This document shows, piece by piece, positions 43,922-51,450 of a stretch of DNA of 64,000 nucleotides (position 1 is the first letter of the stretch; the number at the start of each line of letters is the position of its first letter). The position numbers and the translations under genes were made by a program. Source of the DNA: Elusimicrobiaceae bacterium. GTDB taxonomy: Bacteria > Elusimicrobiota > Elusimicrobia > Elusimicrobiales > Elusimicrobiaceae. The notes beneath the pieces are model-generated. The model did no database searches. It was not told where the DNA came from and was given only the letters and a program-made list of their open reading frames with translations. The stretch spans positions 1 to 64,000 of the forward strand of contig JAFYXM010000010.1 of the NCBI GenBank assembly GCA_017546175.1, written 5' to 3'.

Positions 43922-46705
43922 ATGGTAAAGAAAACTGCAAAAAAGACCGCAAAAAAAGTTGTTAAATCTGCGGCAAACAAAATGGTATATGCTTTCGGCG
44001 GCGGAAAAGCTGACGGAAACGGAAAAATGAAAGAATTGTTAGGCGGTAAAGGCGCTAACTTAGCCGAAATGGCCGGACAATTAAAACTCCCCGTCCCTCC
44101 TGGATTTACGATTACCACCGAAGTTTGTACCTACTACTGGAACAATAAAAAATCTTATCCCAAAACTTTAAAAGCTGATGTAGAAGCCAACCTCAAAAAA
44201 GTTGAGAAAATCACCAAAAAAGAATTTGGCTCTGAAAAGAACCCCCTCTTGGTCTCCGTTCGCTCCGGTGCTCGTGCTTCCATGCCGGGTATGATGGAAA
44301 CCATTTTAAACATCGGTTTAACGGAAAAAACCATTCCGGGTATGATTGCCAAGACCGGCGATGAACGCTTTGTGTATGATGCTTACCGCCGCTTGATTAT
44401 GATGTACTCCGACGTAGTAATGGAAAAAGCCGCCGGTATTGAACCCAAAGACGGCGAAGGTATCCGCAAAATTTTAGACGGTAAATTGGGCGACTTGAAA
44501 AAGAAACTCGGTGTGACCGACGATACCGCCATTCCTGCTGCCGAACTTAAAAAATTGTGCGTAGAATTTAAGAAAACCGTAAAAAAAGTATTGGGCAAAG
44601 AATTCCCCGATAACCCGAGCGAACAATTGTGGGGTGCTATCGGTGCGGTATTTGCCTCTTGGAACGGTAAACGCGCTATTGCTTATCGCAATATTGAAAA
44701 CATTCCGCATGATTGGGGTACTGCCGTCAACGTACAAACCATGGTATTCGGAAACATGGGCGAAAACAGTGCTACCGGTGTAGCCTTTACCCGCAACCCC
44801 GGTAACGGTGACAGCCATTTCTACGGCGAATATTTAATCAATGCTCAAGGTGAAGACGTGGTGGCCGGTATCCGCACCCCCTCCCCGATGAATAAATGGT
44901 CTTCCAACGCCCACTCTGCTCACTTGCCGACTTTGGATAAAACCATGCCCAAAGCTTATAAAGAATTGGACGCTATCCAAAAACGCTTGGAAAAACACTT
45001 CCGCGACATGTTGGATATTGAGTTCACTATTGAAAACGGCGTATTGTGGATGTTGCAATGCCGCGTAGGCAAACGCAACGGTACCGCTGCTGTACAAATG
45101 GCTTTGGACATGCTGAAAGAACGCCTGATTAATAAAGAAACGGCTGTTTTGCGTGTTACTCCGGCTCAATTGGGCGAATTGTTGCTCCCTGCCATTGACC
45201 CCAAAGCCGAAGCCAATGCCAAACCTATTGCCAAAGGCTTGCCTGCCGGCCCCGGTGGTGCTTGCGGTGTAATCGTATTTAACTCTGATGATGCTATCAA
45301 ATTGCAAGAAGCCGGCAAAAATGCCATTTTAATTCGTGAAGAAACCAACCCCGAAGATATTGAAGGTATGCGCGCTGCTGCCGGTATTTTGACCCAACGC
45401 GGCGGTATGACCTCTCACGCGGCCTTGGTAGCCCGCGGTTGGGGTAAATGCTGTATCGTAGGATGCAGTGAATTGGAATTGGACCCCGTCAAGAAAACCG
45501 TCAAAATGGGTGGCAAAACCTATAAACAAGGCGACAGCATTACCTTAAACGGTACCCGCGGTTGGGTGTACGACGGTGCTTTGAAAATGTTGGAAGCCGG
45601 CGAAGGCAATAAAAACTTGGCCGCTTTCCTTAAATTGGCCGACTCTATTCGCACGATGAAAGTCCGCGCCAATGCCGACACTGCCGAAGATGCCGCTAAT
45701 GCCCGCAAATTTGGTGCGGAAGGTATCGGATTGTTCCGTATTGAACATATGTTCTACGGCAAAAACTCTGAAGCTCCGTTGTTTATCTTGCGCAAAATGA
45801 TTTTGGCCGGAAGCGAAGAAGAACGCAAAGCCGCCGTGGCGGAACTTTTCCCGTTCATGAAAAAATCTATCAAGGAAACCATCAAAGCCATGGCTCCGTA
45901 CAGTGTAACCATTCGTTTGATGGATCCCCCCTTGCATGAATTCGTGCCGACCTTGCCTGCTAAACAACAAGAATTGGCCAAAGCCTTGAAGATTTCTATG
46001 GCTACGTTCCAAGAACGTGCCGCCGGCTTGCACGAAGTAAACCCGATGATGGGCCACCGCGGTATCCGCTTGGGTGTGACTTATCCGGAAATTACTGAAA
46101 TGCAATCTCGCGCTATCTTTGAAGCGGCTGCTGAGCTGATTAAAGAAGGTGTCAAAGCCGTACCGGAAGTAATGATTCCGCTTACCTGTGATGTGAACGA
46201 AATCGTGAAGCAAAAAGCTATTATTCGCCGCGTCTATGAAGAAGTGGTAGCCAAGACGAAAGTGAAAAAATTGAACTACTCCGTCGGCACCATGATTGAA
46301 ATTCCGCGCGCTGCGGTCTTGGCCTATGAAGTGGCCGGCGAAGCCGACTTCTTCTCTTTCGGTACCAACGACTTGACCCAAATGACCTTTGGTTTCTCCC
46401 GCGATGATATCGGATCCTTCTTGCCTGAATACTTAAAACAAGGCATCTTGGAAGCTGATCCGTTCCAAACCTTGGATCAACGCGGTGTGGGTATGCTGAT
46501 TCAACACGCCGTCACCGAAGGCCGCGAGCAGAAACCGAACCTCAAAGTCGGTATCTGTGGCGAACACGGCGGTGACCCCGAAAGTGTGGAATTCTGCCAC
46601 CGCGAAGGTTTCAGCTATGTTTCCTGCTCTGCCTTCCGCGTACCTATAGCCCGCTTGGCTGCCGCTCAGGCCGCTGCCAAAGAAGTGTTGGCTAAGAAGA
46701 AATAA
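43922..46705 (+). CDS. ppdK: Pyruvate, phosphate dikinase
   Basis: A 927-residue enzyme that interconverts PEP + AMP + PPi with pyruvate + ATP + Pi. The nucleotide-binding domain begins at GGGKADGNGKMKELLGGKGANLAEMA. The central phosphohistidine segment GGMTSHAALVARG has H499. The C-terminal PEP domain has GTNDLTQMTFGFSRDD and VGICGEHGGD. A Lys/Ala-rich N-terminal tail (about residues 1-22, KKTAKKTAKKVVKSAANK) is extra compared with family members. GGAG stands 14 bp before the ATG. In PPi-dependent glycolysis this enzyme replaces or reverses pyruvate kinase. Confidence 0.97.
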   Translation: MVKKTAKKTAKKVVKSAANKMVYAFGGGKADGNGKMKELLGGKGANLAEMAGQLKLPVPPGFTITTEVCTYYWNNKKSYPKTLKADVEANLKKVEKITKKEFGSEKNPLLVSVRSGARASMPGMMETILNIGLTEKTIPGMIAKTGDERFVYDAYRRLIMMYSDVVMEKAAGIEPKDGEGIRKILDGKLGDLKKKLGVTDDTAIPAAELKKLCVEFKKTVKKVLGKEFPDNPSEQLWGAIGAVFASWNGKRAIAYRNIENIPHDWGTAVNVQTMVFGNMGENSATGVAFTRNPGNGDSHFYGEYLINAQGEDVVAGIRTPSPMNKWSSNAHSAHLPTLDKTMPKAYKELDAIQKRLEKHFRDMLDIEFTIENGVLWMLQCRVGKRNGTAAVQMALDMLKERLINKETAVLRVTPAQLGELLLPAIDPKAEANAKPIAKGLPAGPGGACGVIVFNSDDAIKLQEAGKNAILIREETNPEDIEGMRAAAGILTQRGGMTSHAALVARGWGKCCIVGCSELELDPVKKTVKMGGKTYKQGDSITLNGTRGWVYDGALKMLEAGEGNKNLAAFLKLADSIRTMKVRANADTAEDAANARKFGAEGIGLFRIEHMFYGKNSEAPLFILRKMILAGSEEERKAAVAELFPFMKKSIKETIKAMAPYSVTIRLMDPPLHEFVPTLPAKQQELAKALKISMATFQERAAGLHEVNPMMGHRGIRLGVTYPEITEMQSRAIFEAAAELIKEGVKAVPEVMIPLTCDVNEIVKQKAIIRRVYEEVVAKTKVKKLNYSVGTMIEIPRAAVLAYEVAGEADFFSFGTNDLTQMTFGFSRDDIGSFLPEYLKQGILEADPFQTLDQRGVGMLIQHAVTEGREQKPNLKVGICGEHGGDPESVEFCHREGFSYVSCSAFRVPIARLAAAQAAAKEVLAKKK

Positions 46706-46718
46706 GTTGTTTTAAATC

Positions 46719-46751
46719 AAAAAAGCCCCTTGCTTCGGCAAGGGGTTTTTT
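46719..46751 (+). terminator. Terminator of ppdK
   Basis: AAAAGCCCCTTGC - TTCG - GCAAGGGGTTTTTTTT, a stable tetraloop hairpin with an eight-T tail. Confidence 0.93.
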
Positions 46752-46758
46752 TTATTAC

Positions 46759-46786
46759 TTGTTTTTTAGACATGAGCTTTTATAAT
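46759..46786 (+). promoter_or_regulatory. Promoter of the HEATH-protein pair
   Basis: TTGTTT, 16 bp, TATAAT, with predicted start near 46793 and a leader of about 45 nt. Confidence 0.65.
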
Positions 46787-46837
46787 ATAGATAATAGAGT
46801 AGATTTTAAAAAATTTATCAATAAAAGAGTTTATTTT

Positions 46838-48184
46838 ATGAAAAATAAAATATGGTTGTTATTATTGTCCTTTATGTTACTGGGTATGCCTGCGGTTGCC
46901 AAACAATCAAAGGCGGTGAATTGGGCTGCATTGGAACAGCAAGTCCAAGCAAAGCCCTTGTTTAATTTAATCCAATCTTCCCTATTTGAATATTACAATA
47001 AAACGGACTTCTCCTCTCCCGAATGGAAGAGAGTTTCCGACGTTTTGAGTTTTTTGGAGAAGAATCAAGCTTCTTTACAAAGTGCGACCATTCATTTTGG
47101 GCAAAGCTCTATCCCTGTTTCCCAGTTATTGTCCTCCGGGGAGAAAAAAGACCAAAATTTATTGTGGAGTTATTTAGGGGCACGGTATCTTTTTGATAAA
47201 TTCGGAAAGGAGTTTGCGAATATTACTTTTTCTCTTTGCTCCGATCAAAATTGTTATGCCAATGGAGCTGATAATTCCATTATCTTGGGGGATATTTATC
47301 AAACCAATCATATCGGTTTTTTTAATATCGGCATCCATGAAGCCACTCATTTGCTTTTGTATGAAGATGGCAGGCTATTGTCTGAAATAGCTACTTGTAC
47401 GGCACAGAATCAATGGGCTTTACCTGTCAAACTGGCCAATCATCAACAAATTATTTTCTCGGGTGTGCGTGATTTCAGGCTTTCTTTGCAACGGCTGGGA
47501 AGTATGTCTTGGTATTTAAATAAAGAATATAATGAGTGTATTATCGCGCCTTTATATGCCGACCAAGCTTTTCATATTCCCGTAAATTATAAATCCGGCC
47601 ATACCTTTTGTGATATTATTGAAGATGCCTTTCCGGATACTGCGTGCGAAGCATGTGTGTTTTCAGGTACAGACATAGATCTTCTTTCCCGTTTTTTCGG
47701 CAAGTCAATTTTTGCAGCAGCGCAGAAGGCAAAAGAAGGTCGTTTGGTACATGCAGGCACGTATTCTTATAAAGATGTAATTGATTTTTTCACCCTTTAC
47801 TATCAGCAAGAACATAAAATTTGGGAAAATGTTTTATCTGCAGATGAAGTGACTGAAAAAGTCAATCAGGATTTAGAAATATTGAAAAAAGAATTAGGCG
47901 AAGATGCCGCCCAATATGCTTATGAGTATGAGTTTTATTTATATAGGGTTGACGGTGAAGTAGTGGCTCTTATTTCTTCCAGTGAGTTACCTTTGCGTAA
48001 AATTATGCGTTCTTTGCAAACGACGTTAAAAAATGAAAAAATAGAACATTTCTACGAAGTCTTACTCAACAGATATGCTGAGCATGGTTTTAATTGCAGC
48101 AAAATATTACCGGAAGCAGGGAACCTGTTAGATCAGTTGGCCGGTCCGCAGACGCGTGCAGTAGTTCCAGAGGGATATATTTAA
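46838..48184 (+). CDS. Secreted HEATH-motif protein (zincin-like), copy 1
   Basis: A 448-residue protein with signal peptide MKNKIWLLLLSFMLLGMPAVA. H167-E168-A-T-H171 is an HExxH zinc-binding pattern (NIGIHEATHLL). Before it come FSLCSDQNCYANGADNSIILG and GFFNIG. The rest is not recognised, and no third ligand can be picked with confidence. The ATG at 46838 is chosen because a signal peptide follows; a longer frame would begin inside the ppdK terminator. The paralogue at 48186 shares the order and a C-terminal VVP(E/A)GYI. A gap of 1 bp couples the two. Confidence 0.8.
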   Translation: MKNKIWLLLLSFMLLGMPAVAKQSKAVNWAALEQQVQAKPLFNLIQSSLFEYYNKTDFSSPEWKRVSDVLSFLEKNQASLQSATIHFGQSSIPVSQLLSSGEKKDQNLLWSYLGARYLFDKFGKEFANITFSLCSDQNCYANGADNSIILGDIYQTNHIGFFNIGIHEATHLLLYEDGRLLSEIATCTAQNQWALPVKLANHQQIIFSGVRDFRLSLQRLGSMSWYLNKEYNECIIAPLYADQAFHIPVNYKSGHTFCDIIEDAFPDTACEACVFSGTDIDLLSRFFGKSIFAAAQKAKEGRLVHAGTYSYKDVIDFFTLYYQQEHKIWENVLSADEVTEKVNQDLEILKKELGEDAAQYAYEYEFYLYRVDGEVVALISSSELPLRKIMRSLQTTLKNEKIEHFYEVLLNRYAEHGFNCSKILPEAGNLLDQLAGPQTRAVVPEGYI

Positions 48185-48185
48185 T

Positions 48186-49544
48186 ATGAAAAAAATATGC
48201 TTAATACTACTAATGATGTGTTTTTGTATTTCTCTATTTCCGGCAGAGGGATTTGATGTCGGACGTATAGATCAATCGTTCAGTAAGCAGACGGCGGATT
48301 TTTTTAGTATATATCATAAAGTCCGCAGGTCTTTGGAGTCTTATTATAACCGCCAATATTTTGAAGATGCAGACCGTTCCAGCGGGTGGTATCGTGTGGA
48401 CGAATTTTTGGAATGGGTGTATAAAAATGAAGCGAAATTGAAAAAAAGTCGTGTTCTATTACACAAAGAATATATTCCTCTTAGCCAATTGTATATCAGC
48501 TTGCAGAGTGAGATGCATCAAAAACTCTTTTGGGGGTATCTGGGAGCCAGATATGCTTTTGAAAAAATGAATTTAGACGGAGATTTATTGGAAAAATATC
48601 CTTTTTCCATTTGTTCCGAAAATAGTTGTTATGCCACCGCAAATTTAAATTCTATTACTTTGGGGCAAACAGAACGGGCAGATTTCGTAGGATTTTTTAA
48701 TATCGGCATTCATGAGGCTACACATATTCTGCCTATATCAAGCAGAAGACAAGGCACCCAAGATGCCCTTCCTGAATCTGCTACGGTCAAAGCACAAAAT
48801 TTATGGGGTTTACCCGTCAGCGCAAAGAAAGATTTTTACAGCGGTGTCAGAGATTTTCGCGTTTCTTACCGACAAGGTGTTTCACCGCAAAATTTGATGA
48901 CTGAATATGCCGATGCTGTGCCAAGCGTTTTGTATGGGAAAGATGTTTTCAAAGCAAAAGCACATCAAAGCATAACTTTTTGTAATTTATTGCAACAGTT
49001 ACAACCCCCTACACCTTTTTACCAATTGTCGGAAAAATATTGGATAGATCCCATTAAAAATGAATCTTTATTAAAAGAATTTTTTGGTTCTTCCAAATGG
49101 GCAGAAGCTTTCCGTGCCGTGGAAAAAAGCGGATATGTGGTATTGGGACGTTATGAATACCAAGACATTATACCTGTGTATGAGCAATATTTTAAACAGT
49201 ATTGGAACGACTTGGCAGATAACCCTCAGTTGTATCAAGAACAGGTGAAAAATAATTTGTCTGTTTTTAATACTGAAAACAGTTACAAAGCTTTTCTATA
49301 TAAAAACGGAAAACAAATGAAATTTGCCTTTTTTCCCACGAATCGCTTTGATATGTATTTTGATGATATTTTGATGGAGCATTTAAGCCATTCTTTAGAG
49401 GCCTTTCCGTTTTACAAACAACTTATCGGACCATTCTATAAATCCGGTTTTTCTTGTGAAAAAACAGTAACGGAAGCAGTGGAACTTTTAGACCAGATGG
49501 CAGGAAAAGACAATGTATCTGTAGTTCCTGCCGGTTATATTTAA
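48186..49544 (+). CDS. Secreted HEATH-motif protein (zincin-like), copy 2
   Basis: A 452-residue protein with signal peptide (MKKICLILLMMCFCISLFPA). H176EATH180 lies in GFFNIGIHEATHIL, and FSICSENSCYATANLNSITLG precedes it, matching copy 1. The C-terminal region has C and VVPAGYI as in copy 1 (CEKTVTEAVELLDQMAG versus CSKILPEAGNLLDQLAG). Both look like secreted metallopeptidases of a family I cannot name. They differ from the metzincin pair at 36096-39255 in motif and overall sequence. Confidence 0.8.
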   Translation: MKKICLILLMMCFCISLFPAEGFDVGRIDQSFSKQTADFFSIYHKVRRSLESYYNRQYFEDADRSSGWYRVDEFLEWVYKNEAKLKKSRVLLHKEYIPLSQLYISLQSEMHQKLFWGYLGARYAFEKMNLDGDLLEKYPFSICSENSCYATANLNSITLGQTERADFVGFFNIGIHEATHILPISSRRQGTQDALPESATVKAQNLWGLPVSAKKDFYSGVRDFRVSYRQGVSPQNLMTEYADAVPSVLYGKDVFKAKAHQSITFCNLLQQLQPPTPFYQLSEKYWIDPIKNESLLKEFFGSSKWAEAFRAVEKSGYVVLGRYEYQDIIPVYEQYFKQYWNDLADNPQLYQEQVKNNLSVFNTENSYKAFLYKNGKQMKFAFFPTNRFDMYFDDILMEHLSHSLEAFPFYKQLIGPFYKSGFSCEKTVTEAVELLDQMAGKDNVSVVPAGYI

Positions 49545-49563
49545 TTTTTTAGAAGGCTGGGTA

Positions 49564-49592
49564 TTTACCACGCTTTAAATATTTACTAAAAT
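49564..49592 (+). promoter_or_regulatory. Promoter giving a leaderless gmk mRNA
   Basis: TTTACC, 17 bp, TAAAAT, ending 6 bp before the ATG at 49599, with no Shine-Dalgarno. Confidence 0.65.
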
Positions 49593-49598
49593 ATATAA

Positions 49599-50198
49599 AT
49601 GAAACCTTTTCCCATTATTATTTCTTCTCCGTCCGGTGGCGGTAAAACGACCGTAGTAGAGCGTTTGCTTAAAAAAGACAAATCGCTTTCCCGTGTGGTG
49701 ACAGCTACTACGCGCGCGCCGAGAACCGGAGAAAAAGACGGAAAAGATTATCATTTTTTGACGGAAAAACAATTTTTGTCTGCGGTAAAAAAAGGCCAAA
49801 TGTTGGAATGGGCCAAAGTACATGTGAATTATTACGGCATTCCCAAAAAATCTGTAGATGGCCTGATGAAAAAAGGAATCTGCCCCGTATTGGTCATTGA
49901 TGTACAAGGGGCCAAAACGGTATCAGCTAAATATCCGCAAGCGGTAAAAATTTTTATTTTGCCGCCCAGCTTGGAAATATTAAAGGCCCGCATTGCCGCC
50001 CGTAAAGATAATACGCAAAACGTAGAAGTGAGATTGAAAACGGCGAAAAAAGAGTTAAAAGAAATCGCGCATTATGATTATGTGGTTTTAAATGACGATT
50101 TGAAAAAAGCCGTCTCAGATACCGCCGCTATTATCAAGGCGGAACAACTCAAAACGCACAGAAATTTGAAAGATTTAAAACAATCCAAAGTTATTTAG
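49599..50198 (+). CDS. gmk: Guanylate kinase
   Basis: A 199-residue protein of normal length that phosphorylates GMP to GDP. N-terminal SSPSGGGKTTVVERLL is the P-loop, TTRAPRTGEKDGKDYHFL the GMP-binding part and DVQGAKTV the central segment. It leads a run of plus-strand genes: gmk, rpoZ, udg, priA. The gmk-rpoZ pairing is common in bacteria. Confidence 0.97.
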   Translation: MKPFPIIISSPSGGGKTTVVERLLKKDKSLSRVVTATTRAPRTGEKDGKDYHFLTEKQFLSAVKKGQMLEWAKVHVNYYGIPKKSVDGLMKKGICPVLVIDVQGAKTVSAKYPQAVKIFILPPSLEILKARIAARKDNTQNVEVRLKTAKKELKEIAHYDYVVLNDDLKKAVSDTAAIIKAEQLKTHRNLKDLKQSKVI

Positions 50199-50213
50199 AG
50201 GGAGCACAAAAAA

Positions 50214-50513
50214 ATGGCTAACAATAAGACTGATAAGAAGTTTGAGTCCGAACTTATGAACTTTGATGGAGACCGCTATGACGTGGTGGTATTAGCTTCC
50301 ATTTGGGCCAAAGAACTCAAAAAGCAAGCTGAATATAAAAACCAACCTCATGCCGTGGTCATTAAAGTAGCTTTAGATGATATCTTATCGGGCAAAATGA
50401 GCAAAGATGCCGTATTGGAAATCAGCCGCCAAAACTTGGAAGCTGAACTCAAAGCCCAAGAAGAAGCCCGCAAAGAAGCCGAACGCAAAGCTAAAGAACC
50501 CATGAGATTATAA
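50214..50513 (+). CDS. rpoZ: RNA polymerase omega subunit
   Basis: A 99-residue protein placed 15 bp after gmk. The core DRYDVVVLASIWAKELKKQ matches the RY..V..A..RA pattern of omega, with HAVVIKVALDDILSGKM after it. A charged helical tail (EARKEAERKAKEPM) is longer than in many species. GAGGGAG 9 bp before the ATG sets the start. Confidence 0.88.
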   Translation: MANNKTDKKFESELMNFDGDRYDVVVLASIWAKELKKQAEYKNQPHAVVIKVALDDILSGKMSKDAVLEISRQNLEAELKAQEEARKEAERKAKEPMRL

Positions 50514-50515
50514 TC

Positions 50516-51448
50516 ATGAAAGACAACGTGCGTGCGTTGGCGGCGGAATTTAAAAAATTCCTCTCCACTCGGCAAGAAGATGATTTGACGCCGGCGGCCT
50601 TTACTCAGGCCGCCGCGCACGTATCTGAGCCGGCACGTACTCATGCAGAAACAGAACAGCAAGATCATTTAACCATAGAATTTGCCAGAGCAAGTAAAAA
50701 GCAAACATCTTCTCACTGCTCCGCCACTCTTTCAACCGTTACGCAAGAAACTGCCGAAAAGGAGCAAAACGGCGCCTTAAACGAATCTTTTTCCCAGGAG
50801 ACCGCTACCACTATGTCTAAAGCAGAAAAACAAGCCCTTTTAGACCAAATTGCCGAAGAAATCAAAGCTTGCCACCGTTGCCCGCTCGGGGCTACGCGCT
50901 TAAACGCCGTCCCCGGAGAAGGAAATCCCAATGCCACTTTAATGTTCATCGGTGAAGGGCCGGGGTTTGATGAAGATCACAAAGGGCGTCCGTTTATCGG
51001 ACGTGCGGGGCAATTGTTAGACAAAATGATTGCCGCCATGGGCCTAAAAAGAGAAGATGTGTTTATCGGCAATATTGCCAAATGCCACCCGATGGTGAAT
51101 CCGGAAAATCCAGAAGCTCACGGCAATGACCGTGCTCCAAATGCAGGAGAAATAGCTGTTTGTCGCAAATTTATTGAAAGACAAATTGCTGCCATTTCCC
51201 CAAAATATGTAGTAGCTTTGGGGGGTGTGGCTGCAAAAGCTTTGATTAGCGACACCAACTCTTTGGGCGCATTACGCGGTAAATTTCATTTGTTACATTT
51301 AGACAGTGTAGAGCTCAAAAAGCCCGTTAAAATTATTGCCACTTATCACCCTGCCGCCTTGTTGCGCAATCCGAATTGGAAAAAAGACGCATGGGCCGAT
51401 TTGCAAATGGTAATGGCTGAAATGGGCTTGAAACGTCCGCAGGGCTGA
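50516..51448 (+). CDS. Family 4 uracil-DNA glycosylase with N-terminal extension
   Basis: A 310-residue protein. The catalytic part (about residues 115-310) has CHRCPLG, then GEGPGFDEDHKGRPFIGRAGQLLD, NIAKCHP and AVCRKFIERQ, whose Cys should hold a 4Fe-4S cluster, then TYHPAALLRNP. It removes uracil from DNA. The first ~100 residues are low-complexity and not conserved. A start at 50813 (MSKAEKQ) would give a normal-size enzyme but lacks a well-spaced ribosome site. It begins 2 bp after rpoZ. Confidence 0.9.
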   Translation: MKDNVRALAAEFKKFLSTRQEDDLTPAAFTQAAAHVSEPARTHAETEQQDHLTIEFARASKKQTSSHCSATLSTVTQETAEKEQNGALNESFSQETATTMSKAEKQALLDQIAEEIKACHRCPLGATRLNAVPGEGNPNATLMFIGEGPGFDEDHKGRPFIGRAGQLLDKMIAAMGLKREDVFIGNIAKCHPMVNPENPEAHGNDRAPNAGEIAVCRKFIERQIAAISPKYVVALGGVAAKALISDTNSLGALRGKFHLLHLDSVELKKPVKIIATYHPAALLRNPNWKKDAWADLQMVMAEMGLKRPQG

Positions 51449-51450
51449 TT

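Noticed and set aside
45545..46381. Long open frame (278 codons) on minus inside ppdK
   Set aside because: It is rich in Phe, His and Gly as expected for the reverse strand of a strongly codon-biased gene, and has no ribosome site or promoter. ppdK itself is unambiguous.
46730..46837. N-terminal extension of the first HEATH protein
   Set aside because: It begins in the ppdK terminator and upstream of a good promoter; the downstream ATG at 46838 gives a signal peptide.
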